Below are positions 37,502 through 46,715 of a stretch of DNA of 64,000 nt, in pieces; positions within the stretch are counted from its first letter, which is position 1; each line of letters starts with the position of its first letter. The position numbers and the translations under genes are program-made. The stretch comes from Ancrocorticia sp047602305 (lineage in GTDB: Bacteria; Actinomycetota; Actinomycetes; Actinomycetales; Actinomycetaceae). The stretch spans positions 1,550,001 through 1,614,000 of the forward strand of contig JASGHO010000001.1 in NCBI GenBank assembly GCA_047602305.1, read 5' to 3'. The notes below the pieces were generated by a model. The model searched no databases. It worked only from the letters and a program-made list of their open reading frames with translations, and was not told the origin of the DNA.

Positions 37502-39913
37502 TTGGCTGCCTCAGGCATGCATCTACGGAGTTCAAGGACTCGTCGCTCCCTTCTCAAGCGCGTCAAGACGTTTCAGATGCGCGCACGCGGATTCTCTGGG
37601 AGAGGCGCGCGCTGGTGGGTTAAGCACAGTGCAGCAAGCACCAACTACTCCTCCGTGGAGCGGCGGCGTGCCCAGCGCTGGGGTTTTCTTCCGGAAACGG
37701 TTGAGCGTTTCCAGATCACCGAGGCCAACCGCGCCTCGTTTGTGTCCGCCCGTGACTATGCCTTTGTTCAGCCGCTCAACGGTAAGTACGGTAAATGGGT
37801 CCGGGACCGTATTTCTGCGCTAGCAGTCTTCTCTCCTTTTTCTCACCTATTCGAACCCGTTCACTACCATTTCTTACTGCGCGACGACGATCTGTTGGTC
37901 ATCCCGATCTCCTCGGCAGCGCAGGAGTTTGAGCCCTCCCTTGCCGGAGTTGTTGCTTTTCTTCGGGATACCCCTGGCTCCCCCACGACGCCTTGGGAGG
38001 CAACGGAAGACGACTCGGAGCCGGAAAGACATCGCTCGCCAGGGCTCAGAATACGAACGTCCGCGTTCGATTCCACGATTGACCTCGGGCTTTCTTTCGC
38101 CGAAAATTCGCTGTTCCTTGACGACCAGCCCCTGTCCGAGTCCGACCTTCGCGAGCTCCTGCTTGAGGAAGCCCGTCACCACTCCTTGGTGCTGGTCGAG
38201 CCCACGGGTCCTGATGTTCAACTGTCACGTCAGTTCCCCCATGCCAGCAGCGATATTCGCATCATTATGGTGAATTCGTCCGGAACGTCACCGCAGGTGG
38301 GCGAGGCGTTCGTCGTCGTCGACGAAGAAACAACGGATGGCGATACCCACCGGTTGTTTAGTCGTATTGATCCACTAACGGGACATTTCGCAGGGGCACG
38401 GGCCCTTGACGGACATCGCCTGGCAAAATATACCGATGCCCCCTCCAGCGGCGCCCCGATCACCGGTGTGGTCACCGATTGGTCAGGGGTCGTCGAGGCA
38501 CTCACCTCACTGTGCCGTTTCGCCCCGCAACTGGAATTTCTGGAATTCCGTCTCGTTGTGAGTAGCGATGGCCCGCGTATCACTCGTATCTCTCCGGCTC
38601 CGGATTACCTTGAGTACTGCGGCCCATACCCGTTTTCGACGACGACGACGAACTTCATCCGCGATCGTTTCGCCCGCAAGTCGCGCCAGAGTCGAGATCT
38701 TCCTACCCGGGTCCGCAGGTGGCTTCACAACGCCAAACTGTGGAGTCGTCGCAAGTTTGCGCAGGCTCTGTACCCAGCGGGGCTTGTTCGCTACCAATCT
38801 GTGCGATGGCTAGCCGATATGGCACGCGATTTCCGTGAACCCAACGGCATCCCGGTACGAACAAAAATCTGGGCCTATCGACACGGCATGCTGTCCTACC
38901 GCATTCCGCAGTACGGAATCACACCAGCCAACTGGCAGAACTACATTTCAGACCTGGAATACCGCTGGCTGCGTCACATCAACAACAAGTACAAGTACTG
39001 GCTGGAGGACAAGATTTCCATCAAGTACGTCGGAGCCGAATTCGGCGAGTGCTTTCCTGCCTACTTCTACTTCACTGATACGCGTGGCGACCACAACACG
39101 TTCATCCCCATGATGGACTGTCCCGCAGAACTTGGCGCATCGGCGCAGGATGTCCTCCACCTTGCGCGCGAAGTGGGAACACTGGCGCTCAAACCGGACG
39201 AAGGATCCCACGGAGATGGATTCTTCCGCTTGGATTGTCGAGACGGCAGCTATTTCCTCAACGATGCTCCAGCCAGCGAACAAGAGATCTTCGCGATCTT
39301 GACGGACTCGAAGAACCGCTACCTGGTCACCGAGTTCATCACGCCGCACCCTGATATTGCCCGCATCTACCCTCACTCGGTCAATACCCTGCGGATGATC
39401 GTCTTCAAACGAGACGGCGTCACTCCACAGATAGGGAACGCTTATCTGCGTATCGGAACCTCTGCTTCAGGCTTCGTGGACAACACGTCATCGGGCGGAA
39501 TGTTTGCCGACGTCGACCTTGAAACGGGCCGATTTGGCAACGCGCGAATCCTGCGGGACGGACTGGTGCAGGATCAACCCGTCCATCCTGACACCGGAGT
39601 TCTCATTGAAGGAGTTCTTCCTCACTGGGAGCAAGCCAAGGAACAGGTTCTCAGAATCGCCCAGTCAATCAAGCAACTGGAGTACTTCGGATTCGATGTG
39701 GCCATCACCGAGGATGGCATCAAGATTCCTGAAATCAACCGGTTTCCTGACTATCCCCGCATAGAAAAACTCACTCCTGACACTATCGAATATCTTCTTC
39801 ACAAACTCACTCAGAAGAAGAACCGGACAAATTACTGGAAGTCACGTCGCAAACCATTAGACTTACCTCGCCGCAATTTGCCACAACATGGAGAGGAGGG
39901 CACGCTTCAATGA
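37502..39913 (+). CDS. Tandem sugar-transfer-associated ATP-grasp protein
   Basis: This 803-residue protein has two related halves. The C-terminal half (about 440-790) is a full ATP-grasp domain of the sugar-transfer type found in capsule and wall-polymer loci: WLEDKISIKYV, LALKPDEGSHGDGFFRL, VTEFITPHPDIARIYPHSVNTLRMIVFKRDG, GFVDNTSSGGMFADVDLETGRFG, FGFDVAITEDGIKIPEINRFPDYP. The N-terminal half (about 70-380) repeats the plan with weaker motifs (LVEPTGPDVQLSRQFPHASS, DIRIIMVNSSGTSPQVGEAF) and seems degenerate. The start could be TTG 37502 or ATG 37517. It follows the ATPase by one base and overlaps the next gene by four. Confidence 0.85.
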   Translation: MAASGMHLRSSRTRRSLLKRVKTFQMRARGFSGRGARWWVKHSAASTNYSSVERRRAQRWGFLPETVERFQITEANRASFVSARDYAFVQPLNGKYGKWVRDRISALAVFSPFSHLFEPVHYHFLLRDDDLLVIPISSAAQEFEPSLAGVVAFLRDTPGSPTTPWEATEDDSEPERHRSPGLRIRTSAFDSTIDLGLSFAENSLFLDDQPLSESDLRELLLEEARHHSLVLVEPTGPDVQLSRQFPHASSDIRIIMVNSSGTSPQVGEAFVVVDEETTDGDTHRLFSRIDPLTGHFAGARALDGHRLAKYTDAPSSGAPITGVVTDWSGVVEALTSLCRFAPQLEFLEFRLVVSSDGPRITRISPAPDYLEYCGPYPFSTTTTNFIRDRFARKSRQSRDLPTRVRRWLHNAKLWSRRKFAQALYPAGLVRYQSVRWLADMARDFREPNGIPVRTKIWAYRHGMLSYRIPQYGITPANWQNYISDLEYRWLRHINNKYKYWLEDKISIKYVGAEFGECFPAYFYFTDTRGDHNTFIPMMDCPAELGASAQDVLHLAREVGTLALKPDEGSHGDGFFRLDCRDGSYFLNDAPASEQEIFAILTDSKNRYLVTEFITPHPDIARIYPHSVNTLRMIVFKRDGVTPQIGNAYLRIGTSASGFVDNTSSGGMFADVDLETGRFGNARILRDGLVQDQPVHPDTGVLIEGVLPHWEQAKEQVLRIAQSIKQLEYFGFDVAITEDGIKIPEINRFPDYPRIEKLTPDTIEYLLHKLTQKKNRTNYWKSRRKPLDLPRRNLPQHGEEGTLQ

Positions 39914-41040
39914 AACGGCTTGCGCTCTTGTTCCAAGTCTTGGCGCGCGTCTTCCATCTTGTATTCAAGACCGTATTCTCCACCAATCCCAACAAGATCG
40001 TCTTTCTGAGTCGCCAATCCAATTCGCCGTCGATCGATTTCCAGTTGGTTGTCCAGGAACTTCAGAGGCGCCATCCCAAAATCGAGGTGGTATTCGTCTG
40101 CAAACGCATGGAGAAGGGGTACAAGTCCAAGCTCAAGTTTGCTTACGCGCAGATTTACAGCCTCTACCATCTCGCCACATCGCGGGTTGCGGTCCTCGAA
40201 TCCTACTGGCCTGCAGTTTCAGCCGTTCAGCACAGGCCCGAACTCACCGTTTTCCAGATGTGGCACTCCATGGGCAAGATCAAGGCTTCAGGTAGGCAAA
40301 CTGTCGGCAAGCCACAGGGGTGGAACAAGGATGTTGCCAACCTCATGCGCATGCACGAGGGATATGACTATGTGATCGCCGGAGGCAAGGCCTGGAATGC
40401 GGCCTATGAGGCATCATTTGGGGTCGACGAGAGCAAAATTCTCAACCTGGGCCTTCCGCGGGCTGACTACCTCCTCGATAACCGCAAAGCTCTCAGGAAG
40501 AAGATCCTCGCGAAGTACCCTCAACTGGCGGACAAACCCGTAGTCCTGTACGCACCAACATTCAGGCGAGGCGGAGGCGTTGGCCTACGAGCAAAACGCC
40601 TGGTATCGGCATTTGATCTCAACCGATATGAGCTCATCGTCAAGGGACACTCGAATTCCCCGCTGCTGTCCGATAGCGCAGGTGTGCTCAATTGCCAGGG
40701 ATTCTCCGGAATGGAACTTCTGGCGGTGGCGGATTTCGTTATCACCGACTACTCCGCCATCGCAGTGGAAGCCGCAGTTGCCGGTGTCAAGACCTTCTAC
40801 TACCTCTATGACTACGACGTCTATCAGGAGCAGAACGGCCTCAATCTCGATATTCCAGCGGAGTTTCCGGAGTTGGTTTTCTTCGAGTCTCGCAGCCTGG
40901 TGAAGGCGTTGGACAAGGAGTATCCGGCGGAGGCCTTCCAGCGTTACCGGGACAAGTATCTATTCGAAAACCTTGGCCATTCGACCCGCGATATCGTCGA
41001 TGCCATCGACGAGTTGGGAAAGCTATGCCGCCCCTTGTAA
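39910..41040 (+). CDS. CDP-glycerol glycerophosphotransferase family protein (TagB/TagF type)
   Basis: This enzyme is likely to transfer glycerol-phosphate or a related polyol-phosphate from a CDP donor to a growing wall polymer. It has 376 residues. The GT-B-like family motifs are present: VFQMWHSMGKIKASG with the catalytic His in MWHSMG, LGLPRADYLLD, VLYAPTFRR, and the C-terminal RYELIVKGHSNSPL and ADFVITDYSAIAVEAAVAGVKTFYYLYDYDVY. An N-terminal amphipathic, hydrophobic stretch (LALLFQVLARVFHLVFKTVF) may bind the membrane. It overlaps both neighbours, so it is translationally coupled in the operon. Confidence 0.92.
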   Translation: MKRLALLFQVLARVFHLVFKTVFSTNPNKIVFLSRQSNSPSIDFQLVVQELQRRHPKIEVVFVCKRMEKGYKSKLKFAYAQIYSLYHLATSRVAVLESYWPAVSAVQHRPELTVFQMWHSMGKIKASGRQTVGKPQGWNKDVANLMRMHEGYDYVIAGGKAWNAAYEASFGVDESKILNLGLPRADYLLDNRKALRKKILAKYPQLADKPVVLYAPTFRRGGGVGLRAKRLVSAFDLNRYELIVKGHSNSPLLSDSAGVLNCQGFSGMELLAVADFVITDYSAIAVEAAVAGVKTFYYLYDYDVYQEQNGLNLDIPAEFPELVFFESRSLVKALDKEYPAEAFQRYRDKYLFENLGHSTRDIVDAIDELGKLCRPL

Positions 41041-42077
41041 AATTCTTGGTCAAGAAACTGAAACTGTGCTACCTGTTCGTCATGCGCATTCTTGTGGCTC
41101 CGAATCACTTCGGCGTTCCAGTATGGCGGCGGCTACAGCTGGCAATCCCACGCGGCTTTGTACCTGACCAGTACGTCATTTACGACTTCAAGAACAACTC
41201 GCCCGCGGACTATCTCTCCGAGTTCGATTGGTACCGTTCCCGCTGGATCAACGCCCCTTTTGATCCCATGCTCAATAACAAGGTGGTCTGCGCCGAAGTA
41301 CTTCAGGAGCGTGCGCGGGTCCCTGAAACCCTGTTCATCAAGAACAAGGGGCGTTTCATCTCGTATGCTCATCCGAGCAGACTGTCCCATGTTTCAGACG
41401 CCATCGCGATGGTGGAAGTACACGGTTCCGTCTTTATGAAACCAATCGGTGCCGGCAAGGGAATCGGCGTGCATCGCATCGAGTACGATGACGGCCAGTA
41501 TCGACTTGATGGAACCGTAACAAATCGGGAGCGTCTCGCCGAACTCCTCACGAGCCAAGATGGCTGGTTCTTCTCCGAGTTCATTGAGCAGCATCCTGCT
41601 CTGGCGGCAATCTATCCCAAGACGAGCAACACCATCAGACTCATCACCCTCCGGGAGCCCGAGACGGGCCTGTGGAAGGCGTTCTTCGCCGTTCTGCGCA
41701 TCGGTACCGAAGCAACAATCCCCGTGGACAACGGAAGCCAAGGTGGATTGGTCGCCCAAATCGATATGCGCACCGGAGTCCTCAGCGCAGCAAGGTCACT
41801 GCGTTCCCTCGACGAGTATCCCACCCACCCGAACTCGGGTGCGCCAATCGCTGGAGCAGTCATACCCGGATGGCAGGATCTTGTCTCTCAAACCCTTGAA
41901 CTCACTGAATCCTTCCCTTACATGCATTTCATCGCTTGGGACATCCTGATCACCAGCGAGGGGCCGTGCATCATCGAAGCCAACACGTCGTCGGGCATCA
42001 ATATCATCCAACTGTGGGGCCCGCAACGGGGCGGCGAGCTAGGTGACTTCTACCGTGCGCACAGGGTGATTCGGTGA
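41025..42077 (+). CDS. Sugar-transfer-associated ATP-grasp protein, single domain
   Basis: This 350-residue protein has one ATP-grasp domain homologous to the C-terminal half of the 37502 product: FMKPIGAGKGIGVHRIEYDDG, FSEFIEQHPALAAIYPKTSNTIRLITLRE, VDNGSQGGLVAQIDMRTGVLSAA, HPNSGAPIAGAVIPGW, and FIAWDILITSEGPCIIEANTSSG, whose Glu and Asn residues probably bind metal. Such enzymes are thought to modify surface glycans, but the exact reaction is not established. The start, ATG 41025, lies inside the previous gene (16-base overlap). Its stop overlaps the next gene by four bases. Confidence 0.88.
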   Translation: MPPLVKFLVKKLKLCYLFVMRILVAPNHFGVPVWRRLQLAIPRGFVPDQYVIYDFKNNSPADYLSEFDWYRSRWINAPFDPMLNNKVVCAEVLQERARVPETLFIKNKGRFISYAHPSRLSHVSDAIAMVEVHGSVFMKPIGAGKGIGVHRIEYDDGQYRLDGTVTNRERLAELLTSQDGWFFSEFIEQHPALAAIYPKTSNTIRLITLREPETGLWKAFFAVLRIGTEATIPVDNGSQGGLVAQIDMRTGVLSAARSLRSLDEYPTHPNSGAPIAGAVIPGWQDLVSQTLELTESFPYMHFIAWDILITSEGPCIIEANTSSGINIIQLWGPQRGGELGDFYRAHRVIR

Positions 42078-42895
42078 CGTCGGAAAATAGCACTATCCAT
42101 CGCTACGTCATCATGGCCAACGGGAAAGGAATCCGTTGGAATGAGTATCTCGGGATACCCAAACACCTCATCTGGATCAAGGATGAAACGCTGCTGGAGC
42201 GGATCGTTCGTCAGGTGACCACTCGGGATGCAACAGCGGAAGTCATCATCTCCTCATCAGATCCACGGTGTGAGAGTTTGGGTGCCATCCGTTATTCTCC
42301 CCGCCGCAATGAGATCGAGCTCGATCGGTTCGTCCCTGAGTTGTTGTGCGATGGTATCTGTTTCCTCTACGGCGATACCTACTACACCGACGAAGCCATG
42401 GATATCATCTTCGGTACAAAACGAGGGTCGATGACTTTCTTCGGTACGAAGACATCACTCGTCGCCATCAAGTCATGGGACCGAGCACAGTTCACTCACC
42501 ATTTGAACATCGTGCGCAGTGCATACCTCAGCGGACAGATCAGCACGTGCAAGGGATGGCAAGTATATCGTTCGTACACGGGACGTCCACTCGACGGAGG
42601 CCCGGTGAGCGAGGCCTCCGGGGTCAGCGGGGCTGGCGGGGTCAGCGGGGCTGGCGGGGTCAGCGGGGCTGGCGGGGTCAGCGGGGCTGGCGGGGTCAGC
42701 GGGGCTGGCGGGGTCAGCGAGGCTGGCGGGGTCAGCGAGGCTGCCAAGACGGAAGGTGTTGTTGGCGGAAATGAGTCCCCGGAAACGGACGATGTCACTT
42801 CTCACGAGGAAGCATTCGTCCATCTGTCGGACGAGACATGTGATTTCAATCGCCCACATGACCTAACAAATTTTTACATGCGTGCTGAAAAATAG
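42074..42895 (+). CDS. Nucleotidyltransferase with an internal hexapeptide repeat
   Basis: This protein has about 273 residues. Residues 10-170 look like a sugar or polyol-phosphate nucleotidyltransferase: IMANGKGIRWNEYLGIPKHL is the glycine-rich NTP site with basic residues, followed by ETLLERIVRQV and FLYGDTYYTDEAMDIIF with a metal-binding Asp. It may make the activated donor for the adjacent glycerophosphotransferase, which is inference. Residues about 183-224 are seven GVSGAG/GVSEAG units encoded by 18-bp tandem repeats; an acidic tail follows. The start is GTG 42074, overlapping the previous stop. Confidence 0.78.
   Translation: MTSENSTIHRYVIMANGKGIRWNEYLGIPKHLIWIKDETLLERIVRQVTTRDATAEVIISSSDPRCESLGAIRYSPRRNEIELDRFVPELLCDGICFLYGDTYYTDEAMDIIFGTKRGSMTFFGTKTSLVAIKSWDRAQFTHHLNIVRSAYLSGQISTCKGWQVYRSYTGRPLDGGPVSEASGVSGAGGVSGAGGVSGAGGVSGAGGVSGAGGVSEAGGVSEAAKTEGVVGGNESPETDDVTSHEEAFVHLSDETCDFNRPHDLTNFYMRAEK
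42620..42745 (+). repeat. In-frame 18-bp tandem repeat, seven units
   Basis: GGGGTCAGCGGGGCTGGC and close variants (the last two units have GAG for GGG) repeat seven times inside the nucleotidyltransferase gene. Each unit encodes GVSGAG or GVSEAG/GVSEAA. The copy number could change without shifting the frame. Confidence 0.95.
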
Positions 42896-42915
42896 CTAGC
42901 ATACAATGTGTTGCA

Positions 42916-42921
42916 TATAAT
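42916..42921 (+). promoter_or_regulatory. -10 box (TATAAT) upstream of the ATP-grasp gene
   Basis: A consensus TATAAT lies in an AT-rich patch 54 bases before GTG 42970. The -35 is weak. It suggests the next gene has its own promoter. Confidence 0.45.
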
Positions 42922-42969
42922 TACTCCATGTACTTCAACCGGCTCGATACCTGAAAACGTACGGTATTC

Positions 42970-44877
42970 GTGGCCGTCACTCACAAAGAGGGAACAGCTA
43001 TATTGAGACTGCCTCGAATTAGGCGCGAGCATCATAGCTCCAGCGCACCGGTTAGCCCTCCACTGGAGCCCTTACCTTTGAATATTCTCGAACATTTGCC
43101 CTCGAGGAATCACTTCGGAGATAAAGAAGCGCAAAAGATCATCGAGGAGTATCGAGCCCACCGGAGGAGTTCCGGCGTGGTCATGCTTACCCAAATCGGT
43201 GAAGCTCGCGGTGCTTCAACCGAATGGTTTGGAACCTATGCCGCTGTCTCACGTACAAAACACAATCAGTTCCTCTTCTTCGGACATAAAGGAACAGAGT
43301 CCCATGTGAGCGCTCGGATTATTTTTGACAAGCTCCTCACCAAGCAACTTCTGCGGCAGGCAGGCGTACCAACTCCACATGGGCGCCTCGTACAAAGCCC
43401 CGACGAAGCCATCAGCTTCCGAGAAGAAATTGGCAGGCCAATCGTCATCAAACCTCGTTTCGGAATGAAGGGGCGAGGGGTTACCGTCAACCTTCGCGGT
43501 CCAAACGAGATCACAAGAGCGTTCAAGCGAGCCAACCAGTTCGGTGATGTTCTTGCGGAAGAGTACATCGCCAATTCCATTGATTATCGCTGTTTCGCAA
43601 CAAATGACACATGTGTCAGCATTGTCCGGCGCATCCTTCCCTGGGTTCTCGGAGACGGGTCGTCAACAATCAATGAACTCATCGAAGAAAAGAACCGCGA
43701 ACGGCAAGAGTGCCCCAGCACTGTCGGGACCTTCATTCCAGTTGACGCCCGAACAAAGCGCCATCTCCAGCGCTCCAATCTCACCCTGGAGAGTATTCTG
43801 CCTGATGGCCAGGCCATTGTTGTCCGTGATATCGGAGGATTGAGCAGCGGAGGGGAACCCTACGAGTGCTCTCGGCACATCTCGGACAGCGTCAAGGCAA
43901 TCGTCGCCCAGGCAGTGGCCGCAATCCCAGGACTCACCTGGGCGGGCTGCGACGTCATGATCGGTCCAGATGGGGTTGCACAAGTCATTGAAGTCAACTC
44001 AGATGCTGGTATTGGAGGAGCCCGCTATCCGTTCTACGGTACGCCTCAGCCTATCGACGAGCTATTGTTCAAGGCCCGTTTAGCGACGGCGTCGCCTATC
44101 TCCACAGGGGCCATCACCCCGTTGGTGGCTCTGGAAGCTCCTCGTCCTCTGCCGGTCTCCGAAACAGAGGGAGACAAAGGCCAAGTACGTCTCCCCTCCT
44201 TGTTCCACACCTACCTTCAGGCCACGGGGTGGAGCCTCGAGGAATCTGCCAAAGGAGTAGTGCGCGCGGTTTCTCGTTCGGGTCACGAAGAATGGCTACG
44301 AGGCTGCGCTACCATACGCGACCTCGATATCGTGCATCGCTCAGTCCAGCGTCACGCCATCGTTCGTGGACTACTCCACAGTGCGGGAATCATGCGTCCG
44401 CGCGGTCGCATGGTCACAAGCAAGGACGAGCTCCGCAATTTCTTCGACACAGTCGATGGGCACATCAAACTTGTGCGTATCAGGCGCCCTTGGGAATCCG
44501 GCAGTACAAAGATCATCAAGTCCTACGCCGATGTTGATACCTGGCCAAGGGAATTTCGCCATCGCTGGATGGCTCAAGGAGTTCCCTCCGGGCATCGTTG
44601 CTGGGTCATTGCCTCGCCCGGTCAACCCCTCGCCATCCTAGCGAACCCTGATTTCCCAGCGCAGTTGTGTGCAACCGCTAGCAAGGTCGGAGTGGAAGCG
44701 GTTCGGGCCATTCCCGAACTTCGATGGGGCGCGGTGGCTATCGTCTTCCGCAAATCCATCACTGGAAGCCGCACACCCTTGGTTGAGGGAGTCTCGATTG
44801 ACCCCTTGATCAACGGCAACTACTCCGTGATCGCGGGTTCCCTCGAAGGAGTATGGGAAACCATCCTTGCCGAGTAA
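42970..44877 (+). CDS. Double ATP-grasp protein, cyanophycin-synthetase-like
   Basis: This protein has about 635 residues. The first ATP-grasp domain (about 115-370) is close to the cyanophycin synthetase/GshF type: FDKLLTKQLLRQAGVPTPHG, IGRPIVIKPRFGMKGRGVTV, LAEEYIANSIDYRCFA, ILPWVLGDGSSTINELIEEKN, RDIGGLSSGG, and AGCDVMIGPDGVAQVIEVNSDAG with metal ligands Asp, Glu and Asn. There is no Mur-ligase domain. The C-terminal half (about 410-635) echoes the fold with lost motifs and may be a non-catalytic copy. The start is GTG 42970 or TTG 43003. It converges on the permease gene and resembles the 46716 product in plan. Confidence 0.82.
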   Translation: MAVTHKEGTAILRLPRIRREHHSSSAPVSPPLEPLPLNILEHLPSRNHFGDKEAQKIIEEYRAHRRSSGVVMLTQIGEARGASTEWFGTYAAVSRTKHNQFLFFGHKGTESHVSARIIFDKLLTKQLLRQAGVPTPHGRLVQSPDEAISFREEIGRPIVIKPRFGMKGRGVTVNLRGPNEITRAFKRANQFGDVLAEEYIANSIDYRCFATNDTCVSIVRRILPWVLGDGSSTINELIEEKNRERQECPSTVGTFIPVDARTKRHLQRSNLTLESILPDGQAIVVRDIGGLSSGGEPYECSRHISDSVKAIVAQAVAAIPGLTWAGCDVMIGPDGVAQVIEVNSDAGIGGARYPFYGTPQPIDELLFKARLATASPISTGAITPLVALEAPRPLPVSETEGDKGQVRLPSLFHTYLQATGWSLEESAKGVVRAVSRSGHEEWLRGCATIRDLDIVHRSVQRHAIVRGLLHSAGIMRPRGRMVTSKDELRNFFDTVDGHIKLVRIRRPWESGSTKIIKSYADVDTWPREFRHRWMAQGVPSGHRCWVIASPGQPLAILANPDFPAQLCATASKVGVEAVRAIPELRWGAVAIVFRKSITGSRTPLVEGVSIDPLINGNYSVIAGSLEGVWETILAE

Positions 44878-44929
44878 TGCTCTCCATAAGTAGTGGCTTC
44901 CAGCCCTAGCTCAACCTTCTTATACAAAT

Positions 44930-44963
44930 GTGGGGTGGGCAGCGATATCGCTGCCCACCCCAC
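44930..44963. terminator. Perfect 34-base palindrome, bidirectional terminator
   Basis: The two 17-base arms meet without a loop (GTGGGGTGGGCAGCGAT then its complement) and are flanked by AAA on the left and TTT on the right. It lies between convergent genes. Confidence 0.85.
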
Positions 44964-45021
44964 GTTTGAGTCCTCTGCTTACAAGCTCATTACAAGCCGG
45001 TCCCCCTCATTGGAGAACCAA

Positions 45022-46482
45022 TTAGAAGCTTGTTCTAGCCCATTCCGGACGCACAGATCCAAGGACAGCCACATCGAGCTCACTGTCAGAAAGGCTGGCG
45101 CTACGCTTGGCCGAGGTGAAGTAGAAAACCAGTCCGATGACGGTCCAGACTGCCATCGCAATGAACGACGGCGTTGAGAGCTGACCCGGGGAACCTGGGA
45201 ACAACAGCACAAGCATGAAAGCTACGGAAATCAGGACTCCAAATCCAGCCAAAAGTTTCTGCGTGGTTGAAGCAGCACCCGGAACAATCTCACTCTGGTT
45301 GGACCAGCGCGAGAATAGATAGGCGGTCAAGCAGGTGTAGGCAAAGGCGAAGGTGAACCCGATGGAAGCCATGTCAACGATCCAGTTCAACGCGGTGCGC
45401 CCAAACCACGGAGCGATAAAGCTAACCGCACAGGTGAACACGACGCCTACACTCGGGGTCTTGTACTTCGGATGAATGCGGCCAAAGGCTTCCGGAACCA
45501 TCCCCGCACGGCTCATAGCAAGTAGTACGCGCGAGCTTGCCATGTAGAAGCCATTGAGACCGGTGGCGATGCCCATGAAAGCGGCAATACACAACAAAGC
45601 TACACCCGGCGTGCCCATTGTTTCCCGCACAATATCTGCTGTCAGCCAGACCGGATTGCCCGCCAAACGCTCTTGCCACGGAGCACCCACAGCCGTGGTC
45701 ATGATCATGAGCAGATACAAGCCCGTAGCCACAAGAAGCGAGAGCCAAATCAGTCGGAAGGCCTTGGCGGGCGAGAAGCTAAACTCCTCGGCGGTCTGAG
45801 GAATACTATCGAAGCCAATGTAAGCCCACGGTGCAATAGCAACGATGGCGAGAACTCCCGCAATAGGTGCCTTGTCCTCAACGAACAACGGCTGCATGTT
45901 ACTAATCTGACCTTGATCGGACAGGAGCACGCCAAAGAAGACGATGAGCATCGAAGCGATCATCAGGACGCACATGTAGAACTGGAGACGTGCGGAATTT
46001 CCGCCGCCTCGCACATTGAGGAAAGCGAAGAAGAGAAGGCCGACGGTTGCAATCGCAACCTCCCCGAGGTGTACATCCCATCCGGCAACCGAGTAGAGAT
46101 ATCCGAATTCCGCTATTCCCGGCGCTATATGGCGCGCGAGAACTCCAAGAGCCGTGGCATTCAGCGCCACGATGGACACATAGCCCAATGTCATGAACCA
46201 CGCGCACACAAAAGCATGACGGCGCCCAAGGGCGATCAACGTGTAGGAGAATGCGCCTCCAGAGACCGGAAAGACTCGGGCCAGGAAGCCGTAGCTCACA
46301 CCAACGATGATCATCAGAAGGCCACCGATGGACAATCCGAGAAGGGCTCCTAGCGGGCCAGCTTTTCCAATCCAGTCGGATGGAAGAATGAACGCTCCCC
46401 ATCCAATTGCGGATCCCAGGGAGATGGCCCATACCCAATGTGCTTTGAGGTTCTGAGGTAGCCTATGCGACTCTTCAGACAT
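45022..46482 (-). CDS. APC-family amino-acid permease
   Basis: This membrane transporter of 486 residues has about 12 helices. Family features are the N-terminal SLGSAIGWGAFILPSDWIGKAGPLGALLG (helix 1 with the unwound GxG region), the PVSGGAFSYTLIALG loop, and SIPQTAEEFSFSPAKAFRLIW after helix 6. The substrate is probably an amino acid or amine. It sits 3' to the minus-strand ATP-grasp genes, but a strong hairpin (46632-46682) intervenes, so it likely has its own promoter. AGGAA lies 6 bases before ATG 46482. It may supply the substrate of the ligases, which is inference. Confidence 0.93.
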   Translation of the reverse strand: MSEESHRLPQNLKAHWVWAISLGSAIGWGAFILPSDWIGKAGPLGALLGLSIGGLLMIIVGVSYGFLARVFPVSGGAFSYTLIALGRRHAFVCAWFMTLGYVSIVALNATALGVLARHIAPGIAEFGYLYSVAGWDVHLGEVAIATVGLLFFAFLNVRGGGNSARLQFYMCVLMIASMLIVFFGVLLSDQGQISNMQPLFVEDKAPIAGVLAIVAIAPWAYIGFDSIPQTAEEFSFSPAKAFRLIWLSLLVATGLYLLMIMTTAVGAPWQERLAGNPVWLTADIVRETMGTPGVALLCIAAFMGIATGLNGFYMASSRVLLAMSRAGMVPEAFGRIHPKYKTPSVGVVFTCAVSFIAPWFGRTALNWIVDMASIGFTFAFAYTCLTAYLFSRWSNQSEIVPGAASTTQKLLAGFGVLISVAFMLVLLFPGSPGQLSTPSFIAMAVWTVIGLVFYFTSAKRSASLSDSELDVAVLGSVRPEWARTSF

Positions 46483-46631
46483 AGTGTTCCTGCCGTTCGT
46501 ATCACTTCAAGTCGGTGAAACACCTCCCACCAACCACTGGCCGCTTGGGGTATTATCCCGAACAATTTCATTTGGCATCCTACTTCAGGGCGGGGCCAAC
46601 GTCCTAACATGTTCCATTCTTGGGATTCCAA

Positions 46632-46682
46632 CAGTCGGCGGACTCCAGTGGTATTGCACCCACCACTGGAGTCCGCCGACTG
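46632..46682 (-). terminator. Perfect 21-bp hairpin after the ATP-grasp operon
   Basis: Arms 46632-46652 and 46662-46682 (CAGTCGGCGGACTCC... and its complement) are perfect, with a 9-base loop. It lies 34 bases past the stop of the 46716 gene. Confidence 0.85.
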
Positions 46683-46715
46683 TGCTTACGAAATGAGCCG
46701 CAGGATAAGTGCGAA

